64,000 nucleotides of DNA from Candidatus Aphodovivens avistercoris (GTDB taxonomy: Bacteria > Actinomycetota > Coriobacteriia > Coriobacteriales > Eggerthellaceae). Of the stretch, positions 35,542 through 45,050 are shown piece by piece (within the stretch, counting starts at the first letter, position 1; the number at the start of each line of letters is the position of its first letter). The translations under genes and the position numbers were made by a program. The notes under the pieces are model-generated. The model was not told the DNA's origin, made no database searches, and worked only from the letters and a program-made list of their open reading frames with translations. The stretch is taken from positions 1 to 64,000 of the forward strand of contig DVIW01000006.1 in assembly GCA_018710945.1 (NCBI GenBank), in the 5' to 3' direction.

Positions 35542-36606
35542 CTACACGTTGAACTTGAAGTGCATCACGTCGCCGTCCTGCACCACGTACTCCTTGCCTT
35601 CCTGGCGCAGCTTGCCGGCGTCACGGCAGCCCTTCTCGCCGCCGAGCGCCACGTAGTCCTCGAAGCTCGCGGTCTCGGCCTTGATGAAGCCGCGCTCGAA
35701 ATCAGTGTGGATGACGCCGGCCGCCTGCGGCGCCTTCGCGCCGATGGGGATGGTCCAGGCGCGCGTCTCGGTCTCGCCGCTGGTGAAGTAGCTCTGCAGT
35801 CCCAGCAGGCGATACGCCTCGCGCACCAGGCGCGCCAGGCCGCTTTCCTCAAGGCCCATGGCCTCCAGGTACTCCTTGGCTTCCTCAGGGTCCAGCTCGG
35901 CCAGGTCGGCCTCCACCTTCGCGGAGATGGGCACCGGCGTGCAGCCGTCGATCTCGGGCAGCTCGGCGTCCAGCTGGTCCTCGTCCACGTTGGCGATGTA
36001 GAGCATCGGCTTCATCGTCAGCAGGTGCAGCTCGTAGACGGCCGCGCGCTCGTCGTCGGAAAGCTCCAGCGTGCGCGCGCGGTGCCCCTCGTTCAGCCCG
36101 TCGAGCACCTTCTTCGCCACCGCCAGCTTCGCCGCGCCCGCCTTGTCGCGCTTGGCCTCTTTCTCAAGGCGCGGGATGGCCTTCTCGATGGTGGCCATGT
36201 CGGCCAGGATCAGCTCGGTCTTGATGGTCTCCACGTCGCTTTGCGGGTCCACCTTGCCCGCCACGTGCACCACGTCCGGGTCGCCGAAGAAGCGCACGAC
36301 CTCGCAGATAGCGTCCGTCTCGCGGATGTTCGCCAGGAACTGGTTGCCCAGGCCCTCGCCCTGCGACGCACCCGCCACCAAACCGGCGATGTCCACGAAC
36401 TCCACCGTGGCCGGCACGATCTTGGCCGGGTTGTCGATCTTCGCCAGCGCCTCCAGGCGCGCGTCGGGCACCGGCACGATGCCCACGTTGGGCTCGATGG
36501 TGGCGAAGGGGTAGTTGGCGGCCAGCCCGCCTTTGTTGGTGAGCGCCGTGAACAGCGTGGACTTGCCCACGTTGGGCAGCCCCACGATACCGATGGAAAG
36601 CGACAT
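35542..36606 (-). CDS. ychF: YchF/OLA1-family ATPase
   Basis: Universally conserved OBG-like P-loop protein of 354 residues that binds ATP and ribosomes. The G1 motif GLPNVGKST is at residues 9-17, with DIAGLV (G3) and the C-terminal TGS domain ending in the conserved [16 protein letters not shown]. Length is typical. The start at 36606 has AGAAGGAAG upstream, and a TATCAT -10-like box is at 36647-36652. A tandem TTTGTCAC array lies further upstream. It is transcribed alone. Confidence 0.95.
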   Translation of the reverse strand: MSLSIGIVGLPNVGKSTLFTALTNKGGLAANYPFATIEPNVGIVPVPDARLEALAKIDNPAKIVPATVEFVDIAGLVAGASQGEGLGNQFLANIRETDAICEVVRFFGDPDVVHVAGKVDPQSDVETIKTELILADMATIEKAIPRLEKEAKRDKAGAAKLAVAKKVLDGLNEGHRARTLELSDDERAAVYELHLLTMKPMLYIANVDEDQLDAELPEIDGCTPVPISAKVEADLAELDPEEAKEYLEAMGLEESGLARLVREAYRLLGLQSYFTSGETETRAWTIPIGAKAPQAAGVIHTDFERGFIKAETASFEDYVALGGEKGCRDAGKLRQEGKEYVVQDGDVMHFKFNV

Positions 36607-36704
36607 GGGAATCTTCCTTCTAGCGTTTCGTTACCGTAACCGCTTTATGATACCGCACGCCGCGCCCCGCCGCAGCAAGACGGCAACGGTGTCATCGGAT
36701 GCGT

Positions 36705-36770
36705 CCCTTTGTCACTTTGCCTTTGTCACTTTGTCACCCCTTTGTCACCCCTTTGTCACCGTCGCGCCGC
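36705..36770. repeat. tandem CCTTTGTCAC array upstream of ychF
   Basis: Five copies of TTTGTCAC occur in 66 bp, arranged as two 14-bp units (CCTTTGTCACTTTG) followed by shorter 11-bp units (CCTTTGTCACC). On the minus strand this reads as repeated GGGGTGACAAAG. It lies 50-120 bp upstream of the ychF -10-like box and could be an iterated binding site or slippage-prone DNA. Confidence 0.75.
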
Positions 36771-36777
36771 GCCATCC

Positions 36778-36821
36778 CCATAAACGCGAGGGCCGCCCCG
36801 CCGAAGCGGAACGGCCCTCGC
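36778..36821 (-). terminator. terminator of the second molybdoenzyme operon
   Basis: Stem GCGAGGGCCG (36786-36795) with CGGCCCTCGC (36812-36821), followed on the minus strand by GTTTAT. It lies 24 bp after the stop codon of the NrfD-like gene. Confidence 0.75.
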
Positions 36822-36844
36822 AAAGGGGAAGGAAACCGGAGCGG

Positions 36845-37738
36845 CTACACCAGCGGCACCACGATGGTCACGGGAACCGCCGCCGCCACGATCAGGAAGC
36901 GGAGCAAGAAGCCGCCCACCAGCACGCCGGCGTCAGAGAAGAAGCTGATCCAGTGCGCCTTGCGGCTCTCCTCGAACTCCTTCGGGCTGAAGAACAGAAG
37001 CCAGGTCTCAAGCACGGTGGGAAGCACCAGGCCGATGAGCACCAGGCCAATCCAGAACCACAGCGCCCACTCGCCGGCCACCAGGCTCATGATGGAAGCG
37101 TTGCCCGCGAAGCCGGTCTGCGCGGTGATGAAGCACAGCGAGGCCACCAGCACCAGCTCGATGATGGGCAGGCAGAAGTGGAACTTCTTCAGCACGCCCA
37201 CGCGGATGAACTCGTCGGCGTGGCGCACCACGGCTACCATCAGCACCGACGCCGCGCCGGAGGACAGCGCCGACACCACGAACAGGATGGGCAGCAGCGC
37301 GTTGTTCCACAGCGGGTAGGTCTGGCACACGCCCAGCAGCGCACCCGTGTAGATAGCCACGCACACCGCCAGCACCACGCCGGCGATCTCAAGCCAGTTG
37401 GGTATGGCGCGCTTCATGCGGTCCAGGATGAACGCCACGATGGCCACCACCATGAACAGGCCCAGGAACACCACGCCCCACATCATCACGGAGCCGGGGT
37501 TCATCAGCAGGTAGAAGAAGCGGATGGGGTTGTGCAGGCCCGCTTCGGCGTCCACCATCAGAAGGACCAGGCCAACGGCTACCGCCAGCGGGGCGATGAT
37601 GCGGCCCATCTTCTGCATGGACGTGGCCTCAGGATGGCGCCAGCCCAGAAACGCGGAGGTGATGAACGCGCCCGCGCCCAGGCCCGCAAGGAACAGGTAC
37701 CACGAGATGATGGGACCCCAGATGGGTTCGAACGTCAT
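36845..37738 (-). CDS. NrfD/PsrC-type membrane subunit
   Basis: Membrane protein of 297 residues with about eight helices of the NrfD/PsrC family, the quinol-handling anchor of polysulfide/thiosulfate-reductase-type complexes. Marks: IISWYLFLAGLGAGAFITSA at the N terminus and NPGSVMMWGVVFLGLF. The start at 37738 has GAGGTGATTCC upstream and lies 5 bp after the stop of the ferredoxin subunit. It completes a TorD-A-B-C operon and is followed by a terminator. Unlike the first operon, which uses DmsC, this one uses NrfD, so the two respiratory enzymes draw electrons through different anchor families. Confidence 0.9.
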   Translation of the reverse strand: MTFEPIWGPIISWYLFLAGLGAGAFITSAFLGWRHPEATSMQKMGRIIAPLAVAVGLVLLMVDAEAGLHNPIRFFYLLMNPGSVMMWGVVFLGLFMVVAIVAFILDRMKRAIPNWLEIAGVVLAVCVAIYTGALLGVCQTYPLWNNALLPILFVVSALSSGAASVLMVAVVRHADEFIRVGVLKKFHFCLPIIELVLVASLCFITAQTGFAGNASIMSLVAGEWALWFWIGLVLIGLVLPTVLETWLLFFSPKEFEESRKAHWISFFSDAGVLVGGFLLRFLIVAAAVPVTIVVPLV

Positions 37739-37743
37739 AGGAA

Positions 37744-38289
37744 TCACCTCACGTAGAAGATCTTGGCCGTCGTCAGATCGCCTGCGATGGGCAGCGCGTT
37801 CTTCTCGACGATGGCGCGGGACAGCTCGCAGTCGGGGTCGTCCAGGTCGCCGAAGATGCGGCACCCGGTCACGCACGCGGTCACGCACGTGTTCGACGGG
37901 GTCTCAGGATGCTCGTAGACCCAGTGGTGGCAGAACTTGCACTTCTCCACGGCGCCCGACACCTTGTTGTGCACGCGCACCTGGTAGGGGCACGCGGCCA
38001 TGCAGTAGCGGCAGCCGATGCACTTGCTCTCGTCCACCGTCACCACGCCGCCCTCGCCGATGGCGGAAGCGCCCGTGGGGCACACGCTCACGCAGGGGGC
38101 GTCCTCGCAGTGCATGCACTGCAGCGGCACGCTCTCGTGGCGCACGTTGGGCAGGGTGCCCGTCTCGCGCTCTTCGTAGCGGATGTAGTCCACCTCGGCA
38201 TCCAGGCCGTTTTGGCGCTGGCACGCGGTGCGGCAGGCGTAGCAGCCGATGCAGTTGGTGGTATCTATCAGCATTCCGTAGCGGGTCAT
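37744..38289 (-). CDS. PsrB/NrfC-type [4Fe-4S] subunit
   Basis: Protein of 181 residues with four cysteine clusters: CIGCYACRTAC, CMHCEDAPCVSVCP, CIGCRYCMAACP and CKFCHHWVY...CVTAC, the standard set for four [4Fe-4S] centres. It carries electrons between the NrfD anchor and the molybdenum subunit. Its ATG overlaps the A-subunit stop (TAATG, 38289), so the two are translationally coupled. No export signal of its own. Confidence 0.92.
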   Translation of the reverse strand: MTRYGMLIDTTNCIGCYACRTACQRQNGLDAEVDYIRYEERETGTLPNVRHESVPLQCMHCEDAPCVSVCPTGASAIGEGGVVTVDESKCIGCRYCMAACPYQVRVHNKVSGAVEKCKFCHHWVYEHPETPSNTCVTACVTGCRIFGDLDDPDCELSRAIVEKNALPIAGDLTTAKIFYVR

Positions 38290-40490
38290 TATGCACCTAC
38301 CTTCTTAACCGTGACGATGGTCTCCTGAGACATCGTCCCGCCGTAGCCCGGCTCGATGTGGAACGGCACGAAGTCCATCTGGCGCAGGCCCACGTTGTAG
38401 GCCGTCTTCTGCTCGGGCACCGAGCAGCCGTAGTGGCTCGGCAGGTAGATCGACGTGGGCTCGATGCGCTGGGTCACCTTCACGCGCGTCGTGCCGGTGT
38501 GCGTCTCGGAGGACACCTCCACCTCGTCGCCGTCGGCGATGCCCATCTGCGCCGCCACGTCGGCGTTCATCCAGATGCGCTCCAGCCCGTACATCTTCGT
38601 GATGGCCATCAGCGGCTCGATGTTGGCCGTCTGGGTGTGGGTGTGGATGGCCTGCTTGCCGCCCACCAGGCGGAACTGGCCCTCGCCCGGGGTCACCTTC
38701 GTTTCAAGCCAGCCAGGGGAAGCCGGGAATCCGGCCGCCACGCAGGCGTCGCTGGTGAAGTGGACCTTCTTGTCGGCGGTGCCCCACGTGGTCTTGAGAG
38801 CGTACTTCAGCTCCTTCTCGGGGAAGGTGATGGTGCCGCCGGCCTCGCGCAGCGCGTCGAGGGACAGGCCGATGGTCTGCAGCTGGGCGTCGGCCAGCTC
38901 GTCGACGGTGAACTGGAAGTACTCGCCCACGCCGCAGGCGTTCGCCAGCTCGGTGAAGATCTCGTCCACCGGCTTGGTGTTCGGGTGGATCTTCTCGATC
39001 ACGCGGTCGCGCAGGCTGACCACGGGGATCTTGCCGCCCACGAACTCGGGCACCTCGAGGCGCTCCAAGTAGCACGTGTCGGGCAGGACGTACTGGCAGG
39101 CCTGGCAGGTCTCGGTCAGCTGCACGTCGATGGCCACCGACAGCTCGGCGCCGGAGAGGAACTCGGTCAGCTGCGCCGGGTTGGAGTAGCCCGCCACGCA
39201 GTTGGACTGGTAGAAAAACACGCCCTTGACCTTGCCCTCGGGGATGAGCGAGAGCGCGTAGGTGGACACGCCCATGCCGCCGGAGGACAGCGGATACTCG
39301 GCCTGGCCGATGATCTTGCCCTCGGGCTTGGCGGGAGCGGCGAACTTCGGGTCGGTCAGCTTGCCGGCCGCGGCGCTGGCCGGGAAGTAGGCGCCACCCT
39401 CAAGGCCCCAGCAGCCCAGCAGCGTGTTGAACAGGCACAGCGCACGCGCGGTCTCGCCGGAGTTCTGGTGCGCGCAGCCGAACGCCGCACGCCAGCCCTG
39501 CTCGATGCAGGCCTTCGGCGCAGCTTCCCACATCTCGTTGGCAAGGCGCTCGATGGTCTCGGCGGGAATGCCGGTGATCTCGGAGGCCCACTCGGGCGTG
39601 TACTCGGTCACGCGCTCGGCCCAGTCCTCGAAGCCCACCGTGTAGTTGGCGATGTAGTCGGCGTCGTACTTGTTCTGCGAGATCAGCACGTTGGCCATCG
39701 CCAGGATGAGCGCCAGGTCGGTACCGGGCTTGATGGGCACCCACTCGTCGGCGTACAGGCAGCTGGCGTTCTGGCGCGGATCTACGATCACGACGTGCAC
39801 GCCGTTGGCCTTCGCGTCGCGCAGCGCGTGCAGCGAGCTGGGGCGGATGCCGTCAGCGTAGCTGCGGCCCAGGAACATGACCATGTTGGCGTTGGCGACG
39901 TCGGCCGTGAAGTCGGCTGCGCCGATGGCCTGGGTCATGCCGGAGTTCTTCGACATGTTGCACGCCACGCCATGGGTGTAGGTGTTGGGCGACCCGAGCG
40001 CCTGCATGAAGCGGGCGGTGTAGAAGCTGCCCGACGGACGCGGGTCCTGGATCATCACCAGGGCGTTGGGGCCGTCGGCGTCGATGATGCCCTGCACCTT
40101 CTCGGAGATCTCGGCCAGCGCCTGGTCCCAGGAAATGGCCTCGAACTTGCCGGAGTCGTTCTTCTTCAGCGGGTCGGTCAGGCGATCCTCCGACCACGCG
40201 ATGGACGCGTAGCCGTAGCCGCGCGCGCACAGCGTGCCGTCGCAGTACGGATGGTCCTTGTCGCCCACCATCTCGGTGAAGCGGCCGTCCTCGCCCACGT
40301 AAGCGGTGAACCCGCACTTGGACGAGCAGGAGTTGCACAGCGAATGCACGGCCTTCTTCTCGCCGCCAGCGGCGTGCGCCTGCTCGGCCTCCCAGGCGGA
40401 AAAGCCCAGAAAGCCGCTGCCGGCCGCCCCCGCGGCAACACCCGCGCTGCGCGCGAGGAAGCTTCGCCTGGTGATCGAGTTTTCCGTCAT
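38289..40490 (-). CDS. PsrA/PhsA-like molybdopterin oxidoreductase, Tat-exported
   Basis: Catalytic subunit of 733 residues. TRRSFLARSAG (residues 7-17) is a twin-arginine leader with an Ala/Gly-rich core. CNSCSSKCGF is the CX2CX3C start of the [4Fe-4S] site, with LCARGY supplying the fourth cysteine. GVACNMSKNSG in the middle is a candidate for the molybdenum-ligand loop, where polysulfide/thiosulfate-type enzymes use cysteine. VDPRQNASCLYADEWVPIKPG and the C-terminal MGIADGDEVEVSSE domain fit the family. Reduction of sulfur compounds is a reasonable guess, but related Eggerthellaceae enzymes use diverse organic substrates. It follows a TorD chaperone and precedes B and C subunits. Confidence 0.88.
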   Translation of the reverse strand: MTENSITRRSFLARSAGVAAGAAGSGFLGFSAWEAEQAHAAGGEKKAVHSLCNSCSSKCGFTAYVGEDGRFTEMVGDKDHPYCDGTLCARGYGYASIAWSEDRLTDPLKKNDSGKFEAISWDQALAEISEKVQGIIDADGPNALVMIQDPRPSGSFYTARFMQALGSPNTYTHGVACNMSKNSGMTQAIGAADFTADVANANMVMFLGRSYADGIRPSSLHALRDAKANGVHVVIVDPRQNASCLYADEWVPIKPGTDLALILAMANVLISQNKYDADYIANYTVGFEDWAERVTEYTPEWASEITGIPAETIERLANEMWEAAPKACIEQGWRAAFGCAHQNSGETARALCLFNTLLGCWGLEGGAYFPASAAAGKLTDPKFAAPAKPEGKIIGQAEYPLSSGGMGVSTYALSLIPEGKVKGVFFYQSNCVAGYSNPAQLTEFLSGAELSVAIDVQLTETCQACQYVLPDTCYLERLEVPEFVGGKIPVVSLRDRVIEKIHPNTKPVDEIFTELANACGVGEYFQFTVDELADAQLQTIGLSLDALREAGGTITFPEKELKYALKTTWGTADKKVHFTSDACVAAGFPASPGWLETKVTPGEGQFRLVGGKQAIHTHTQTANIEPLMAITKMYGLERIWMNADVAAQMGIADGDEVEVSSETHTGTTRVKVTQRIEPTSIYLPSHYGCSVPEQKTAYNVGLRQMDFVPFHIEPGYGGTMSQETIVTVKKVGA

Positions 40491-40613
40491 CGTCTCCCCC
40501 TTCTCTTTCTCGTCTATCCCTTTGCCTTGCTTCTATTCGCATGCGTCGAAACGCTAGACGAACCGTAAGTGCCGGAAGAGGCGCGGCGCCCCTCCCGTTG
40601 CGCGCGACCTTTC

Positions 40614-41312
40614 TTACGCAGAGGCCGCCGCGAGCGCGCCGACAACCAGCTCCTGCTGGGCGCGGATGCCCAGCAGCGCATCCACCAGCGCCAGGTAGAA
40701 CAGGGCCTCATCCCCCAGCCCCACCAGCTTCAGCCGGTAGGCGGTCAGCCAGCCGGTGCGCTCCAAGAACAGCTGGCGCGCGTCGGCGGCGCGGCCGGCT
40801 TCCAGCAGCACCGACACGCACTCCAGCTCCAGCGCCAGATGGTCGGGGCAGGCCGAGAACTCCTCGGGCACCTGCATCCCCAGCGACGCGATGAGGTCTT
40901 CCATGTACAGCGCGGTGTCGGCCTTGTACAGCCCGCTTTGATGGGCGAACGGGCCGCGCACGGGATCGTGCGTCCATTCCACGTAGAGCGACTCGACAGG
41001 CAGCGCGCTTTCCGGCAGGCCTCCGGTGAAGTGGCGCGCGGCGAAGGTGCGCTTCTCGGCGAACGAGGGCGGGGCGAACAGGGCGTCCACCTCGCGCTCG
41101 GCCAGAAACTCCTGCAGCGGTGCGCCGCGGTGCGCCCGCGCGATGGGGGCGTCGCCGGCTCCCCAGACAGAAGCGTCGGAAAGCAGCGCGCGCAGGCGGG
41201 AAAGGAAGGCCTCCCATTCGTCGGTGCGCACGACGTCGCGCCAGGCGTCCTCGGACGCCGGACCGAAGCACTGCGCCGCCACGGACATGAAGCGGGCGTC
41301 GTCCATCGCCAT
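40614..41312 (-). CDS. TorD-family chaperone of the second molybdoenzyme
   Basis: Helical protein of 232 residues of the TorD/DmsD type, with the conserved VESLYVEWTHDPVRGPFAHQ-like segment, SGLYKADTALYMEDLI and the PDHLALELECVSVLLEAG helix. It would bind the Tat leader of the A subunit encoded 123 bp downstream. The start at 41312 has GGGGAGGGGG upstream; the open frame continues far upstream as a GC-rich artefact. It is the first gene of the operon and is divergent from a membrane LuxR regulator. Confidence 0.82.
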   Translation of the reverse strand: MAMDDARFMSVAAQCFGPASEDAWRDVVRTDEWEAFLSRLRALLSDASVWGAGDAPIARAHRGAPLQEFLAEREVDALFAPPSFAEKRTFAARHFTGGLPESALPVESLYVEWTHDPVRGPFAHQSGLYKADTALYMEDLIASLGMQVPEEFSACPDHLALELECVSVLLEAGRAADARQLFLERTGWLTAYRLKLVGLGDEALFYLALVDALLGIRAQQELVVGALAAASA

Positions 41313-41670
41313 GTCGGGTCCCCCTCCCCTTGTATGATGCCCCTCGGCCCTCCGCCGGCGGCGTGCCGCGGAGGGGCCGGCGCGCCCGGCGGATCGGGCG
41401 GGCGCGCCGTTGCGCCGCCGCATCGGGCGGCTTGCGCTGCATCGAAGTATGGGGGCGCAGGCGGCGGGCGTGTCATCTGTTAGGGGCGAAATCTGCCGGA
41501 AATCGCCGCCAGACGACAGGAACGCCGTGTCCTCCGTTTCAGATGACACGGCGGGCGAATGATGGAGCATAGTTCTTCTCACCTGGGATTTTAAGCAAGA
41601 TGACGCTGAAGGCGACAAGCGGGGCGCCGCGACGGGCGCGCCAGGGGACACGCGGGGGAAGGAAGGGCGC
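41313..41670. promoter_or_regulatory. divergent control region between the torD-psr-like operon and its LuxR regulator
   Basis: A 358-bp gap holding the 12-bp motif GCGGGCGTGTCA (41464-41475) also found at 14701-14712, and a perfect 11-bp inverted repeat CGTGTCATCTG (41469-41479) / CAGATGACACG (41540-41550) that includes it. The 60-bp spacer between arms suggests looping or two half-site dimers rather than an RNA hairpin. Confidence 0.6.
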
Positions 41671-43302
41671 ATGCAGACAGCCGACACGGCGCAGGACGCG
41701 AACGCGCGCGAACGGGAGGGCTTCTTCGCGCGCCATGCCGCGCTGTGGCCGGTGGCATGCGGCCTGGCCTGCGCCCACATGGGGCTCACGGTGGCCACGG
41801 CGGGTAGCCTGCGCTTCACCGACGAGGGCGTGTTCACCGACGGCGCCGCAGTGGTGGCGCTGGTTCCCCTGCTCGTGGCCGCCGTCTTCCTGTACAAGGC
41901 GAAGGCCCGCTGCGACCGGCGGCACATGACCGCGCTCATCCGCATCGCCATAGCCGCGCAGGTGCTCATCGTGGTGACGATGGGCGTTTTGCGGTTCAGC
42001 GGGCTGTGCACCTTCCCCGTCCGCTTCGCGCTGAGCGTGGCGGCCACTTTCGCCTCGGTCACCTGCATCGCGTGCTGGCTGCGCCGCCCGCACGACGACG
42101 GCTGGCCGCTGGGGATGGCCGGCGGGGCCGTGCTGGTGTTCTCGGCCCTGGCTATAAGCCAGGTTCCCGTGTTCGCCACCGTGCTTCTGCCCGACGGGCT
42201 GCGCTGCCTGTTCATCGCTCCGTTCACGGCGGCGCAGTACCTCTGCCTGCGCTGGGCGCGCAAGCGGGGCGGGACCGACCGCGCCGCCGTGCTGGCCGCC
42301 GATGACTACTTCGCCTTCATGCGCGCCGGCGGGGCCAGCCGGCGCTTCCTGACCGCCTGCGCGCTTGGCCTGGCGGCGCTGTCGCTGGTGGCGGGCTTTC
42401 TGGAGGGCTTCCCCGACGGTGAGCCCATCCCCTTCACGCTGCCGGCGCGGACGGCGTGCTTCATCATCGGCGAGGCGATGTCCGTCCTGTTCGTCGTCGC
42501 CGTGACGCGGCGGCGCCGGCGCGCGATGACGGTGGGCATCTGGATCGTCATGGAGCTTCTGGCCGCGGTGACGCTGGTGCTGTACTGCGCCTTCCCCGGG
42601 CATCTGGAGGTGGGCGCCATCGCCGTCACCCTGCTGGGGACGCTCATGACGGCGTTCGTATGGCACCTGGTGATCGCCTACGTGTCTACCGGGTGGCGCG
42701 ACCCGTTCTACTACGCCGTGGTGGTGTGGGGCGTCTGGACGGCGGCGGAGGCGGCGGGGCGCTTCGTGCTGCTGGGGGTCATGCCCACCGGCGGCGACAG
42801 CCACTTCACCGGCACCGTGATAAGCCTGCTTCTGCTCATATCCACGCAGATCATCCTCGTGAAGCTGATCGACGTGACGGAGTTCGCCGCGCGGGCCGCG
42901 CTCGGAGGCGCGCCGACCCCGGCAGGCGCCGCCGACGCAGCGGCAGCCGTCGAAGCTCCTGGCGCAGACGACGCCGCGCAGCCCGAAGCCGACGAGGCGC
43001 CCGCGAAGCCGCGCGCGCTGGAGCGCATCCTGGGCCTGGACGAGGACTCCACGCTGGCCGACGCGCGCCATGCGGTGGCGCGCCACAACGCCGAGCTGAT
43101 GGGCACCCAGTTCCTGCTGTCCGGCCGCGAGGTGGAGGTGCTAGCGCTCTACGTGTCCGGCTTCACGCAGAAGCGCGTGGCCGAGGAGCTGCACATCTCG
43201 CAGACGACGGCCCACACCCACATCGGCCGCATCTACTCCAAAACCGGCCTGCACTCCCGCCAAGAACTCCTCGACTACATGCGCCAATACGGCGATATGT
43301 AG
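41671..43302 (+). CDS. second membrane-embedded LuxR-family regulator
   Basis: Protein of 543 residues with about twelve hydrophobic helices in the first 410 residues, an Ala/Pro/Glu-rich linker, then a C-terminal LuxR HTH (LSGREVEVLALYVSGFTQKR, then LHISQTTAHTHIGRIYSKTG). Same architecture as the regulator at 15111-16814 but little direct similarity in the membrane part, so the two probably sense different signals. The start at 41671 has GGGGGAAGGAAGG upstream. Its divergent neighbour, the TorD-led molybdoenzyme operon, is the likely target. Confidence 0.88.
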   Translation: MQTADTAQDANAREREGFFARHAALWPVACGLACAHMGLTVATAGSLRFTDEGVFTDGAAVVALVPLLVAAVFLYKAKARCDRRHMTALIRIAIAAQVLIVVTMGVLRFSGLCTFPVRFALSVAATFASVTCIACWLRRPHDDGWPLGMAGGAVLVFSALAISQVPVFATVLLPDGLRCLFIAPFTAAQYLCLRWARKRGGTDRAAVLAADDYFAFMRAGGASRRFLTACALGLAALSLVAGFLEGFPDGEPIPFTLPARTACFIIGEAMSVLFVVAVTRRRRRAMTVGIWIVMELLAAVTLVLYCAFPGHLEVGAIAVTLLGTLMTAFVWHLVIAYVSTGWRDPFYYAVVVWGVWTAAEAAGRFVLLGVMPTGGDSHFTGTVISLLLLISTQIILVKLIDVTEFAARAALGGAPTPAGAADAAAAVEAPGADDAAQPEADEAPAKPRALERILGLDEDSTLADARHAVARHNAELMGTQFLLSGREVEVLALYVSGFTQKRVAEELHISQTTAHTHIGRIYSKTGLHSRQELLDYMRQYGDM

Positions 43303-43350
43303 AGGGCGGCGCCACCCGCCGCAGCGCTGCCGCGGCCGGGGCGGCGCGCG

Positions 43351-44727
43351 TTACAGCGTGATGATGCCCAGGGTCTGGGCCACGTAGGCGATCAGGATGA
43401 TGACGATGCACACCGGCGCGATGTACTTGATCATGACGGTCCACGCGCCCGCCAAGCTGAACTTGGCGGAAAGGCGCACCTCGTCGATGAGCATCTTGGG
43501 TTTGATGACCCAGCCGACGAACACGCAGGTGAGGATCGCCGAGATGGGCATCATCACCGAGTTGGAGATGAAGTCGAGGAAGTCCAGGATCGAGGTGCCC
43601 TCGCCCAGCGGCTGGATGAACGCAAGGTTGCTGTAGCCTAGGTTCACCACGGCTCCCACGGCGGTGGTGAACACCACCACGATGACGAGCGCCTTCTTGC
43701 GCGACATGCGCGTGCCGTCGGCGATGATGCTGGTGCACGTCTCGACCAGCGAGATGGAGCTTGTCAACGCCGCGAAGATAACCAAGATGAAGAACACGCA
43801 TCCGATGATGGCGCCCGCATCGCCCATGCTGTTGAACACCTGCGGCAGGATGACGAACATCAGCGACGGGCCGGCGTTCTGCGCCACAGCCTCGCCGGAG
43901 CCCAGCGCGGCAAACGTGGAGGGGATGATCATCAAGCCGGCAAGCAACGAGATGGCGAACGTGGTGCCCGCGATCTGCATGACCGAGGAGGTGAGCTTCT
44001 CCTCCTTCTTGAGGTACGATCCATAGGTGACCATGATGCCCATGGCGAGCGACAAAGTGAAGAACGTCTGGCCAAGCGCCGCCACGATCAGCTCGGGCGA
44101 GAACTTGCTCACGTCAGGCACCAGGTAGAACGCCAGACCGTCCATGGCGCCTGGCAGGCTCAGCGCGTAGACGGCGAGCACCGCGGACACGATGATGAGC
44201 GCCGGCATCATGATGAGGTTGGCCTTTTCTATGCCTTTGTTCACACCCAGAGCGACCACCAGATAGGTGAGCGCCATGAAGATAAGCATGAACAGCATGC
44301 TCTCGGGAGTGTTGGCGATGAAGCTTGAGAAATATCCGCCGCCATCGGCCAGCGCCGCAGGACCGTCGGTGAGGTAGGCGGTCATGTACTTGGTGGTCCA
44401 GCCGCCGATCACGCAGTAGTACGGCACGATGATGAACGGGATCGCCGACATGAACACGCCGATGAACGCGTATTTCTTCGCCAGCACCTTGAACGAGCCG
44501 ATGGAGCTCAAGCCCGTATGACGCCCCAACGCGGTCTCCAGCAGCAGAAGCGAGATGCCGATGGTGAACACGAACACCAGGTAGACGAACAAAAACGTGC
44601 CGCCGCCGTACTTCGCCGCCAGATAGGGGAAGCGCCACATGCTGCCCAAACCCACCGCCGAAGCGGCGGCCGCCAGCACGAACGCCAGTTTGCCAGACCA
44701 GGTCGCGCGACCGTTTCCCGTTGCCAT
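43351..44727 (-). CDS. neurotransmitter:sodium symporter (NSS/SNF) family transporter
   Basis: Membrane protein of 458 residues with the NSS family hallmark ASAVGLGSMWRFPYLAAKYG in the first helix, which forms the Na+ and amino-acid site, then GGWTTKYM and the SISLVETCTSIIAD helix. About eleven helices, typical of bacterial NSS carriers that take up amino acids such as tryptophan, tyrosine or alanine with Na+. The start at 44727 has CGGAGG upstream; a TATAAT lies 153 bp upstream of it. Convergent with the LuxR regulator (48-bp gap). Confidence 0.92.
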   Translation of the reverse strand: MATGNGRATWSGKLAFVLAAAASAVGLGSMWRFPYLAAKYGGGTFLFVYLVFVFTIGISLLLLETALGRHTGLSSIGSFKVLAKKYAFIGVFMSAIPFIIVPYYCVIGGWTTKYMTAYLTDGPAALADGGGYFSSFIANTPESMLFMLIFMALTYLVVALGVNKGIEKANLIMMPALIIVSAVLAVYALSLPGAMDGLAFYLVPDVSKFSPELIVAALGQTFFTLSLAMGIMVTYGSYLKKEEKLTSSVMQIAGTTFAISLLAGLMIIPSTFAALGSGEAVAQNAGPSLMFVILPQVFNSMGDAGAIIGCVFFILVIFAALTSSISLVETCTSIIADGTRMSRKKALVIVVVFTTAVGAVVNLGYSNLAFIQPLGEGTSILDFLDFISNSVMMPISAILTCVFVGWVIKPKMLIDEVRLSAKFSLAGAWTVMIKYIAPVCIVIILIAYVAQTLGIITL

Positions 44728-45050
44728 TGGATAACCTCCGTTTGATCTTAGCGCCGCAAGCGCAAGCCCGCAAAGACGACGCCTCCCCGCATCGCCTCGC
44801 AAGGCGCTTCAAGCCAATTGAAAAGACCGGGTGGAAAACGCCTCCGATAAGGCGAGCCGCCGTTCGGCCTAAATATCGCATTATAGCGAAGTCCCGCCGA
44901 ATGGATAGGCACATCAAGCCAACGGGATCGGTTTCCCCTGAGCGTCGCGCAGCGGACCGTGAAAGGCAAACGACAGCGCGCAGATGACGCGCACGACGGC
45001 GGGCGACAGGCGACGCGGCGGCAGAGAGTTGGAAGGGCGCGGGCGCGCGT
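44728..45050 (-). promoter_or_regulatory. leader and promoter region of the NSS symporter gene
   Basis: 323-bp gap. The minus strand has TATAAT at 44880-44885, implying a leader of about 145 bases. The leader can form several stems (for example AGCGCC pairing with GGCGCT across about 50 bases), so structured-RNA control is possible, but I cannot match it to a known riboswitch; the glycine-riboswitch core is not seen. No promoter -35 is apparent. Confidence 0.4.

Noticed and set aside
35471-36770. CRISPR array (two sets of short tandem repeats near ychF)
   Set aside because: Units of 18 and 11-14 bp are directly adjacent without unique spacers, and no cas genes are present.
44728-44880. Glycine riboswitch before the NSS symporter
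   Set aside because: The leader is long and GC-rich with possible stems, but the conserved riboswitch core sequences are not recognisable.
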